Below are positions 49,201 to 62,000 of a stretch of DNA of 64,000 bases, in pieces. The first letter of the stretch is position 1. Each line of letters opens with the position of its first letter. Position numbers and translations under genes: made by a program. The notes beneath the pieces were generated by a model. It was given only the letters and a program-made list of their open reading frames with translations. It was not told where the DNA came from and did not search any database. The stretch is taken from assembly GCA_029718625.1 (NCBI GenBank), contig CM056389.1:11146117-11210116 (forward strand), written 5' to 3'. The DNA comes from Synaphobranchus kaupii (taxonomy: Eukaryota; Chordata; Actinopteri; Anguilliformes; Synaphobranchidae).

Positions 49201-52200
49201 AGAGTGAGGAGAGACGCATAGACACTATTTACAGCAAAGAGAGTGAGGAGAGACGCACAGACCCCACCTACAGCAAAGAGAGTGAGGAGAGACGCATAGA
49301 CACTATTTACAGCAAAGAGTGAGGAGAGACGCATAGACCCCACCTACAGCAAAGAGAGTGAGGACAGACACAAAGACCCCACCTACAGCAAAGAGAGTGA
49401 GGAGAGAGACATAGACCCCACCTACAGCAAAGAGAGTGAGGAGAGACGCATAGACACCACATACAGCAAAGAGAGTGAGGAGAGACGCATAGACTCTTTT
49501 TACAGCAAAGAGAGTGAGGAGAGACGAATAGACACTATTTACAGCAAAGAGAGTGCGGATAGACGCATAGACACTATTTACAGCAAAGAGAGTGAGAGAC
49601 GCATAGACCCCACCTACAGCAAAGAGTGAGGAGAGACGCATAGACACTATTTACAGCAAAGAGTGAGGAGAGACGCATAGACAGCAACTACAGCAAAGAG
49701 AGTGAGGAGAGACGCATAGACACTATTTACAGCAAAGAGAGTGAGGAGAGACGCATAGACAGACAGCAAAGAGAGTGAGGAGAGACGCATAGACACTATT
49801 TACAGCAAAGAGAGTGAGGAGAGACGCATAGACAGCAACTACAGCAAAGAGAGTGAGGAGAGACGCATAGACACTATTTACAGCAAAGAGAGTGAGGACA
49901 GACACAAAGACCCCAACTACAGCAAAGAGAGTGAGGAGAGACGCATAGACCCCCACCTACAGCAAAGAGAGTGAGGAGAGACGCATAGACACCACCTACA
50001 GATAAGAGAGTGAGGAGAGACGCATAGACCCCACCTACAGCAAAGAGAGTGAGGAGACGCGCATAGACACTATTTACAGATAAGAGAGTGAGGAGAGACG
50101 CATAGACCCCACCTACAGCAAAGAGAGTGAGGAGAGACGCATAGACACTATTTACAGCAAAGAGAGTGAGGAGAGACGCATAGACAGCAACTACAGCAAA
50201 GAGAGTGAGGAGAGACGCATAGACCCCCAACTACAGCAAAGAGAGTGAGGAGAGACGCATAGACACCAACTACAGCAAAGAGAGTGAGGAGAGACGCATA
50301 GACCCCCACCTACAGCAAAGAGAGTGAGGAGAGACGCATAGACACCACCTACAGATAAGAGAGTGAGGAGAGACGCATAGACCCCACCTACAGCAAAGAG
50401 AGTGAGGAGACGCGCATAGACACTATTTACAGCAAAGAGAGTGAGGAGAGACGCATAGACCCCACCTACAGCAAAGAGAGTGAGGAGAGACGCATAGACA
50501 CTATTTACAGCAAAGAGAGTGAGGAGAGACGCATAGACCACACCTACAGCAAAGAGAGTGAGGAGAGACGCATAGACAGCAACTATAGCAAAGAGAGTGA
50601 GGAGAGACGCATAGACACTATTTACAGCAAAGAGAGTGAGGAGAGACGCATAGACACTATTTACAAAGAGAGTGAGGAGAGACGCATAGACACTATTTAC
50701 AGCAAAGAGAGTGAGGAGAGACACATAGACAGCAACTATAGCAAAGAGAGTGAGGAGAGACGCATAGACTCTTTTTACAGCAAAGAGAGTGAGGAGAGAC
50801 GAATAGACACTATTTACAGCAAAGAGAGTGAGAGACGCATAGACCCCACCTACAGCAAAGAGAGTGAGGAGAGACGCATAGACACTATTTACAGCAAAGA
50901 GTGAGGAGAGACGCATAGACAGCAACTACAGCAAAGAGAGTGAGGAGAGACGCATAGACACTATTTACAGCAAAGAGAGTGAGGAGAGACGCATAGACAG
51001 ACAGCAAAGAGAGTGAGGAGAGACGCATAGACACTATTTACAGCAAAGAGAGTGAGGAGAGACGCATAGACAGCAACTACAGCAAAGAGAGTGAGGAGAG
51101 ACGCATAGACACTATTTACAGCAAAGAGTGAGGAGAGACGCATAGACCCCACCTACAGCAAAGAGAGTGAGGACAGACACAAAGACCCCACCTACAGCAA
51201 AGAGAGTGAGGAGAGAGACATAGACCCCACCTACAGCAAAGAGAGTGAGGAGAGACGCATAGACACCACATACAGCAAAGAGAGTGAGGAGAGACGCATA
51301 GACTCTTTTTACAGCAAAGAGAGTGAGGAGAGACGAATAGACACTATTTACAGCAAAGAGAGTGCGGATAGACGCATAGACACTATTTACAGCAAAGAGA
51401 GTGAGAGACGCATAGACCCCACCTACAGCAAAGAGAGTGAGGAGAGACGCATAGACACTATTTACAGCAAAGAGTGAGGAGAGACGCATAGACAGCAACT
51501 ACAGCAAAGAGAGTGAGGAGAGACGCATAGACACTATTTACAGCAAAGAGAGTGAGGAGAGACGCATAGACAGACAGCAAAGAGAGTGAGGAGAGACGCA
51601 TAGACACTATTTACAGCAAAGAGAGTGAGGAGAGACGCATAGACAGCAACTACAGCAAAGAGAGTGAGGAGAGACGCATAGACACTATTTACAGCAAAGA
51701 GAGTGAGGACAGACACAAAGACCCCACCTACAGCAAAGAGAGTGAGGAGAGAGACATAGACCCCACCTACAGCAAAGAGAGTGAGGAGAGATGCATAGAC
51801 ACCACATACAGCAAAGAGAATGAGGAGAGACGCATAGACCCCCAACTACAGCAAAGAGAGTGAGGAGAGACGCATAGACACCAACTACAGCAAAGAGAGT
51901 GAGGAGAGACGCATAGACCCCCACCTACAGCAAAGAGAGTGAGGAGAGACGCATAGACACCACCTACAGATAAGAGAGTGAGGAGAGACGCATAGACCCC
52001 ACCTACAGCAAAGAGAGTGAGGAGACGCGCATAGACACTATTTACAGCAAAGAGAGTGAGGAGAGACGCATAGACCCCACCTACAGCAAAGAGAGTGAGG
52101 AGAGACGCATAGACACTATTTACAGCAAAGAGAGTGAGGAGAGACGCATAGACCACACCTACAGCAAAGAGAGTGAGGAGAGACGCATAGACAGCAACTA

Positions 52201-55200
52201 TAGCAAAGAGAGTGAGGAGAGACGCATAGACACTATTTACAGCAAAGAGAGTGAGGAGAGACGCATAGACACTATTTACAAAGAGAGTGAGGAGAGACGC
52301 ATAGACACTATTTACAGCAAAGAGAGTGAGGAGAGACACATAGACAGCAACTATAGCAAAGAGAGTGAGGAGAGACGCATAGACTCTTTTTACAGCAAAG
52401 AGAGTGAGGAGAGACGAATAGACACTATTTACAGCAAAGAGAGTGAGAGACGCATAGACCCCACCTACAGCAAAGAGAGTGAGGAGAGACGCATAGACAC
52501 TATTTACAGCAAAGAGTGAGGAGAGACGCATAGACAGCAACTACAGCAAAGAGAGTGAGGAGAGACGCATAGACACTATTTACAGCAAAGAGAGTGAGGA
52601 GAGACGCATAGACAGACAGCAAAGAGAGTGAGGAGAGACGCATAGACACTATTTACAGCAAAGAGAGTGAGGAGAGACGCATAGACAGCAACTACAGCAA
52701 AGAGAGTGAGGAGAGACGCATAGACACTATTTACAGCAAAGAGAGTGAGGACAGACACAAAGACCCCACCTACAGCAAAGAGAGTGAGGAGAGAGACATA
52801 GACCCCACCTACAGCAAAGAGAGTGAGGAGAGACGCATAGACACCACATACAGCAAAGAGAGTGAGGAGAGACGCATAGACACTATTTACAGCAAAGAGA
52901 GTGAGGAGAGACGCATAGACCCCCACCTACAGCAAATAGAGTGAGGAGAGACGCATAGACACTATTTACAGCAAAGAGAGTGAGGAGAGACACATAGACA
53001 CCACCTACAGCAAAGAGAGTGAGGAGAGACGCATAGACCCCCACCTACAGCAAAGAGAGTGAGGACAGACGCATAGATAGACCCCACCTACAGCAAAGAG
53101 AGTGAGGAGAGACGCATAGACTCTTTTTACAGCAAAGAGAGTGAGGAGAGACGAATAGACACTATTTACAGCAAAGAGAGTGAGGAGAGACACATAGACC
53201 CCACCTACAGCAAAGAGAGTGAGGAGAGACGCATACTCTATTTACAGCAAAGAGAGTGAGGAGAGACGCATAGACACTATTTACAGCAAAGAGAGTGAGA
53301 GACGCATAGACCCCACCTACAGCAAATAGAGTGAGGAGAGACGCATAGACTCTATTTACAGCAAACAGAGTGAGGAGAGACGCATAGACTCTATTTACAG
53401 CAAAGAGAGTGAGGACAGACGCATAGACCCCACCTACAGCAAAGAGAGTGAGGAGAGACGCATAGACCCCCACCTACAGCAAAGAGAGTGAGGAGAGACG
53501 CATAGACACTATTTACAGCAAAGAGAGTGAGGAGAGACGCATAGACAGCAACTACAGCAAAGAGAGTGAGGAGAGACGCATAGACCCCCACCTACAGCAA
53601 AGAGAGTGAGGAGAGACGCATAGACACCACCTACAGATAAGAGAGTGAGGAGAGACGCATAGACCCCACCTACAGCAAAGAGAGTGAGGAGAGACGCATA
53701 GACACTATTTACAGCAAAGAGAGTGAGGAGAGACGCATAGACCCCACCTACAGCAAAGAGAGTGAGGAGAGACGCATAGACACTATTTACAGCAAAGAGA
53801 GTGAGGAGAGACGCATAGACCACACCTACAGCAAAGAGAGTGAGGAGAGACGCATAGACAGCAACTATAGCAAAGAGAGTGAGGAGAGACGCATAGACAC
53901 TATTTACAGCAAAGAGAATGAGGAGAGACGCATAGACCCCCAACTACAGCAAAGAGAGTGAGGAGAGACGCATAGACACCAACTACAGCAAAGAGAGTGA
54001 GGAGAGACGCATAGACCCCCACCTACAGCAAAGAGAGTGAGGAGAGACGCATAGACACCACCTACAGATAAGAGAGTGAGGAGAGACGCATAGACCCCAC
54101 CTACAGCAAAGAGAGTGAGGAGAGACGCATAGACACTATTTACAGCAAAGAGAGTGAGGAGAGACGCATAGACCCCACCTACAGCAAAGAGAGTGAGGAG
54201 AGACGCATAGACACTATTTACAGCAAAGAGAGTGAGGAGAGACGCATAGACCACACCTACAGCAAAGAGAGTGAGGAGAGACGCATAGACAGCAACTATA
54301 GCAAAGAGAGTGAGGAGAGACGCATAGACACTATTTACAGCAAAGAGAGTGAGGAGAGACGCATAGACACTATTTACAAAGAGAGTGAGGAGAGACGCAT
54401 AGACACTATTTACAGCAAAGAGAGTGAGGAGAGACACATAGACAGCAACTATAGCAAAGAGAGTGAGGAGAGACGCATAGACACTATTTACAGCAAAGAG
54501 AGTGAGGAGAGACGCATAGACCCCACCTACAGCAAAGAGAGTGAGGACAGACACAAAGACCCCACCTACAGCAAAGAGAGTGAGGAGAGAGACATAGACC
54601 CCACCTACAGCAAAGAGAGTGAGGAGAGACGCATAGACACCACATTACAGCAAAGAGAATGAGGAGAGACGCATAGACCCCCAACTACAGCAAAGAGAGT
54701 GAGGAGAGACGCATAGACACTATTTACAGCAAAGAGAGTGAGGAGAGACGCACAGACCCCACCTACAGCAAAGAGAGTGAGGAGAGACGCATAGACACTA
54801 TTTACAGCAAAGAGTGAGGAGAGACGCATAGACCCCACCTACAGCAAAGAGAGTGAGGACAGACACAAAGACCCCACCTACAGCAAAGAGAGTGAGGAGA
54901 GAGACATAGACCCCACCTACAGCAAAGAGAGTGAGGAGAGACGCATAGACACCACATACAGCAAAGAGAGTGAGGAGAGACGAATAGACTCTTTTTACAG
55001 CAAAGAGAGTGAGGAGAGACGAATAGACACTATTTACAGCAAAGAGAGTGAGAGACGCATAGACCCCACCTACAGCAAAGAGAGTGAGGAGAGACGCATA
55101 GACACTATTTACAGCAAAGAGTGAGGAGAGACGCATAGACAGCAACTACAGCAAAGAGAGTGAGGAGAGACGCATAGACACTATTTACAGCAAAGAGAGT

Positions 55201-56000
55201 GAGGAGAGACGCATAGACAGACAGCAAAGAGAGTGAGGAGAGACGCATAGACACTATTTACAGCAAAGAGAGTGAGGAGAGACGCATAGACAGCAACTAC
55301 AGCAAAGAGAGTGAGGAGAGACGCATAGACACTATTTACAGCAAAGAGAGTGAGGACAGACACAAAGACCCCACCTACAGCAAAGAGAGTGAGGAGAGAG
55401 ACATAGACCCCACCTACAGCAAAGAGAGTGAGGAGAGATGCATAGACACCACATACAGCAAAGAGAATGAGGAGAGACGCATAGACCCCCAACTACAGCA
55501 AAGAGAGTGAGGAGAGACGCATAGACACCAACTACAGCAAAGAGAGTGAGGAGAGACGCATAGACCCCCACCTACAGCAAAGAGAGTGAGGAGAGACGCA
55601 TAGACACCACCTACAGATAAGAGAGTGAGGAGAGACGCATAGACCCCACCTACAGCAAAGAGAGTGAGGAGACGCGCATAGACACTATTTACAGCAAAGA
55701 GAGTGAGGAGAGACGCATAGACCCCACCTACAGCAAAGAGAGTGAGGAGAGACGCATAGACACTATTTACAGCAAAGAGAGTGAGGAGAGACGCATAGAC
55801 CACACCTACAGCAAAGAGAGTGAGGAGAGACGCATAGACAGCAACTATAGCAAAGAGAGTGAGGAGAGACGCATAGACACTATTTACAGCAAAGAGAGTG
55901 AGGAGAGACGCATAGACACTATTTACAAAGAGAGTGAGGAGAGACGCATAGACACTATTTACAGCAAAGAGTGAGGAGAGACACATAGACAGCAACTATA
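34270..56000 (+). repeat. higher-order repeat zone 1 (blocks of 4086, 2224 and 6310 bp spacing)
   Basis: Identical multi-unit blocks recur. The block at 36323-37738 returns at 40409-41824 (+4086), 42633-44048 (+2224) and 46719-48134 (+4086), and with small changes at 52576-53943. The block at 38361-39333 returns at 44671-45643 (+6310), with related copies at 34270-35245, 48636-49647, 51112-51498 and 54484-55145. The block at 39369-40373 returns at 45679-46683 (+6310). The spacing 6310 is the sum of 4086 and 2224. The spacings show unequal exchange of multi-kilobase units. Confidence 0.9.
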
Positions 56001-59000
56001 GCAAAGAGAGTGAGGAGAGACGCATAGACTCTTTTTACAGCAAAGAGAGTGAGGAGAGACGAATAGACACTATTTACAGCAAAGAGAGTGAGGAGAGACA
56101 CATAGACCCCACCTACAGCAAAGAGAGTGAGGAGAGACGCATACTCTATTTACAGCAAAGAGAGTGAGGAGAGACGCATAGACCCCACCTACAGCAAATA
56201 GAGTGAGGAGAGACGCATAGACTCTATTTACAGCAAACAGAGTGAGGAGAGACGCATAGACTCTATTTACAGCAAAGAGAGTGAGGACAGACGCATAGAC
56301 CCCACCTACAGCAAAGAGAGTGAGGAGAGACGCATAGACCCCCACCTACAGCAAAGAGAGTGAGGAGAGACGCATAGACACTATTTACAGCAAAGAGAGT
56401 GAGGAGAGACACATAGACACCACCTACAGCAAAGAGAGTGAGGAGAGACGCATAGACCCCCACCTACAGCAAAGAGAGTGAGGACAGACGCATAGATAGA
56501 CCCCACCTACAGCAAAGAGAGTGAGGAGAGACGCATAGACTCTTTTTACAGCAAAGAGAGTGAGGAGAGACGAATAGACACTATTTACAGCAAAGAGAGT
56601 GAGGAGAGACACATAGACCCCACCAACAGCAAAGAGAGTGAGGAGAGACGAATAGACACTATTTACAGCAAAGAGAGTGAGGAGAGACACATAGACCCCA
56701 CCTACAGCAAAGAGAGTGAGGAGAGACGCATACTCTATTTACAGCAAAGAGAGTGAGGAGAGACGCATAGACACTATTTACAGCAAAGAGAGTGAGGAGA
56801 GACGCATAGACCCCACCTACAGCAAATAGAGTGAGGAGAGACGCATAGACTCTATTTACAGCAAAGAGAGTGAGGACAGACGCATAGACCCCACCTACAG
56901 CAAAGAGAGTGAGGAGAGACGCATAGACACTATTTACAGCAAAGAGAGTGAGGAGAGACACATAGACACCACCTACAGCAAAGAGAGTGAGGAGAGACGC
57001 ATAGACCCCCACCTACAGCAAAGAGAGTGAGGAGAGACGCATAGACACCACCTACAGCAAAGAGAGTGAGGAGAGACGCATAGACACTATTTACAGCAAA
57101 GAGAGTGAGGAGAGTCGCATAGACAGCAACTATAGCAAAGAGAGTGAGGAGAGACGCATAGACCCCACCTACAGCAAAGAGAGTGAGGAGAGACGCATAG
57201 ACACTATTTACAGCAAAGAGAGTGAGGAGAGACACATAGACACCACCTACAGCAAAGAGAGTGAGGAGAGACGCATAGACACCACCTACAGCAAAGAGAG
57301 TGAGGAGAGACGCATAGACTCTTTTTACAGCAAAGAGAGTGAGGAGAGACGAATAGACACTATTTACAGCAAAGAGAGTGAGGAGAGACACATAGACCCC
57401 ACCTACAGCAAAGAGAGTGAGGAGAGACGCATACTCTATTTACAGCAAAGAGAGTGAGGAGAGACGCATAGACACTATTTACAGCAAAGAGAGTGAGGAG
57501 AGACGCATAGACACCACCCACAGCTAAGAGAGTGAGGAGAGACGCATAGACACTATTTACAGCAAAGAGAGTGAGGAGAGACGCATAGACCCCACCTACA
57601 GCAAAGAGAGTGAGGACAGACACAAAGACCCCACCTACAGCAAAGAGAGTGAGGAGAGAGACATAGACCCCACCTACAGCAAATAGAGTGAGGAGAGACG
57701 CATAGACTCTATTTACAGCAAAGAGAGTGAGGAGAGACGCATAGACACTATTTACAGCAAAGAGAGTGAGGAGAGACACATAGACACCACCTACAGCAAA
57801 GAGAGTGAGGAGAGACGCATAGACACTATTTACAGCAAAGAGAGTGAGGACAGACGCATAGATAGACCCCACCTACAGCAAAGAGAGTGAGGAGAGACGC
57901 ATAGACTCTTTTTACAGCAAAGAGAGTGAGGAGAGACGAATAGACACTATTTACAGCAAAGAGAGTGAGGAGAGACACATAGACCCCCACCTACAGCAAA
58001 GAGAGTGAGGAGAGACGCATAGACACTATTTACAGCAAAGAGAGTGAGGAGAGTCGCATAGACAGCAACTATAGCAAAGAGAGTGAGGAGAGACGCATAG
58101 ACCCCACCTACAGCAAAGAGAGTGAGGAGAGACGCATAGACACTATTTACAGCAAAGAGAGTGAGGAGAGACACATAGACACCACCTACAGCAAAGAGAG
58201 TGAGGAGAGACGCATAGACCCCCACCTACAGCAAAGAGAGTGAGGAGAGACGCATAGACACCACCTACAGCAAAGAGAGTGAGGAGAGACGCATAGACTC
58301 TTTTTACAGCAAAGAGAGTGAGGAGAGACGAATAGACACTATTTACAGCAAAGAGAGTGAGGAGAGACACATAGACCCCACCTACAGCAAAGAGAGTGAG
58401 GAGAGACGCATACTCTATTTACAGCAAAGAGAGTGAGGAGAGACGCATAGACACTATTTACAGCAAAGAGAGTGAGGAGAGACGCATAGACACCACCCAC
58501 AGCTAAGAGAGTGAGGAGAGACGCATAGACACTATTTACAGCAAAGAGAGTGAGGAGAGACGCATAGACCCCACCTACAGCAAAGAGAGTGAGGACAGAC
58601 ACAAAGACCCCACCTACAGCAAAGAGAGTGAGGAGAGAGACATAGACCCCACCTACAGCAAATAGAGTGAGGAGAGACGCATAGACTCTATTTACAGCAA
58701 AGAGAGTGAGGAGAGACGCATAGACACTATTTACAGCAAAGAGAGTGAGGAGAGACACATAGACACCACCTACAGCAAAGAGAGTGAGGAGAGACGCATA
58801 GACCCCCACCTACAGCAAAGAGAGTGAGGAGAGACGCATAGACACTATTTACAGCAAAGAGAGTGAGGACAGACGCATAGATAGACCCCACCTACAGCAA
58901 AGAGAGTGAGGAGAGACGCATAGACTCTTTTTACAGCAAAGAGAGTGAGGAGAGACGAATAGACACTATTTACAGCAAAGAGAGTGAGGAGAGACACATA

Positions 59001-62000
59001 GACCCCACCTACAGCAAAGAGAGTGAGGAGAGACGCATACTCTATTTACAGCAAAGAGAGTGAGGAGAGACGCATAGACACTATTTACAGCAAAGAGAGT
59101 GAGGAGAGACGCATAGACCCCACCTACAGCAAATAGAGTGAGGAGAGACGCATAGCCTCTATTTACAGCAAACAGAGTGAGGAGAGACGCATAGACTCTA
59201 TTTACAGCAAAGAGAGTGAGGACAGACGCATAGACCCCACCTACAGCAAAGAGAGTGAGGAGAGACGCATAGACTCTTTTTACAGCAAAGAGAGTGAGGA
59301 GAGACGCATAGACACTATTTACAGCAAAGAGAGTGAGGAGAGACACATAGACACCACCTACAGCAAAGAGAGTGAGGAGAGACGCATAGACCCCCACCTA
59401 CAGCAAATAGAGTGAGGAGAGACGCATAGACACTATTTACAGCAAAGAGAGTGAGGAGAGACACATAGACACCACCTACAGCAAAGAGAGTGAGGAGAGA
59501 CGCATAGACCCCCACCTACAGCAAAGAGAGTGAGGACAGACGCATAGATAGACCCCACCTACAGCAAAGAGAGTGAGGAGAGACGCATAGACTCTTTTTA
59601 CAGCAAAGAGAGTGAGGAGAGACGAATAGACACTATTTACAGCAAAGAGAGTGAGGAGAGACACATAGACCCCACCTACAGCAAAGAGAGTGAGGAGAGA
59701 CGCATACTCTATTTACAGCAAAGAGAGTGAGGAGAGACGCATAGACACTATTTACAGCAAAGAGAGTGAGGAGAGACGCATAGACCCCACCTACAGCAAA
59801 TAGAGTGAGGAGAGACGCATAGACTCTATTTACAGCAAACAGAGTGAGGAGAGACGCATAGACTCTATTTACAGCAAAGAGAGTGAGGACAGACGCATAG
59901 ACCCCACCTACAGCAAAGAGAGTGAGGAGAGACGCATAGACACTATTTACAGCAAAGAGAGTGAGGAGAGACGAATAGACACTATTTACAGCAAAGAGAG
60001 TGAGGAGAGACACATAGACCCCACCTACAGCAAAGAGAGTGAGGAGAGACGCATACTCTATTTACAGCAAAGAGAGTGAGGAGAGACGCATAGACACTAT
60101 TTACAGCAAAGAGAGTGAGGAGAGACGCATAGACCCCACCTACAGCAAATAGAGTGAGGAGAGACGCATAGCCTCTATTTACAGCAAACAGAGTGAGGAG
60201 AGACGCATAGACTCTATTTACAGCAAAGAGAGTGAGGACAGACGCATAGACCCCACCTACAGCAAAGAGAGTGAGGAGAGACGCATAGACTCTTTTTACA
60301 GCAAAGAGAGTGAGGAGAGACGCATAGACACTATTTACAGCAAAGAGAGTGAGGAGAGACACATAGACACCACCTACAGCAAAGAGAGTGAGGAGAGACG
60401 CATAGACCCCCACCTACAGCAAATAGAGTGAGGAGAGACGCATAGACACTATTTACAGCAAAGAGAGTGAGGAGAGACACATAGACACCACCTACAGCAA
60501 AGAGAGTGAGGAGAGACGCATAGACCCCCACCTACAGCAAAGAGAGTGAGGACAGACGCATAGATAGACCCCACCTACAGCAAAGAGAGTGAGGAGAGAC
60601 GCATAGACTCTTTTTACAGCAAAGAGAGTGAGGAGAGACGAATAGACACTATTTACAGCAAAGAGAGTGAGGAGAGACACATAGACCCCACCTACAGCAA
60701 AGAGAGTGAGGAGAGACGCATACTCTATTTACAGCAAAGAGAGTGAGGAGAGACGCATAGACACTATTTACAGCAAAGAGAGTGAGGAGAGACGCATAGA
60801 CCCCACCTACAGCAAATAGAGTGAGGAGAGACGCATAGACTCTATTTACAGCAAACAGAGTGAGGAGAGACGCATAGACTCTATTTACAGCAAAGAGAGT
60901 GAGGAGAGACACATAGACACCATTTACAGCAAAGAGAGTGAGGAGAGACGCATAGACCCCCACCTACAGCAAAGAGAGTGAGGAGAGACGCATAGACACC
61001 ACCTACAGCAAAGAGAGTGAGGAGAGACGCATAGACACTATTTACAGCAAAGAGAGTGAGGAGAGTCGCATAGACAGCAACTATAGCAAAGAGAGTGAGG
61101 AGAGACACATAGACCCCACCTAAAGCAAAAAGAGTGAGGAGAGACGCATAGACACCATTTACAGCAAAGAGAGTGAGGAGAGACACATAGACCCCACCTA
61201 CAGCAAAGAGAGTGAGGAGAGACGCATAGACCCCACCTACAGCAAATAGAGTGAGGAGAGACGCATAGACTCTATTTACAGCAAAGAGAGTGAGGAGAGA
61301 CGCATAGACACTATTTACAGCAAAGAGAGTGAGGAGAGACACATAGACACCACCTACAGCAAAGAGAGTGAGGAGAGACGCATAGACCCCCACCTACAGC
61401 AAAGAGAGTGAGGAGAGACGCATAGATAGACCCCACCTACAGCAAAGAGAGTGAGGAGAGACGCATAGATAGACCCCACCTACAGCAAAGAGAGTGAGGA
61501 GAGACGCATAGACATTATTTACAGCAAAGAGAGTGAGGACAGACGCATAGATAGACCCCACCTACAGCAAAGAGAGTGAGGAGAGACGCATAGACATTAT
61601 TTACAGCAAAGAGAGTGAGGAGAGACGCAATAGACACGATTTACAGCAAAGAGAGTGATGAGAGACGCATAGACAGCAACTATAGCAAAGAGAGTGAGGA
61701 GAGACGCATAGACACTATTTACAGCAAAGAGAGTGAGGAGAGACGCATAGACACTATTTACAGCAAAGAGAGTGAGGAGAGACGCATAGACTCTTTTTAC
61801 AGCAAAGAGAGTGAGGAGAGACGAATAGACACTATTTACAGCAAAGAGAGTGAGGAGAGACGCATAGACACCACCCACAGCTAAGAGAGTGAGGAGAGAC
61901 GCATAGACACTATTTACAGCAAAGAGAGTGAGGAGAGACGCATAGACCCCACCTACAGCAAAGAGAGTGAGGACAGACACAAAGACCCCACCTACAGCAA

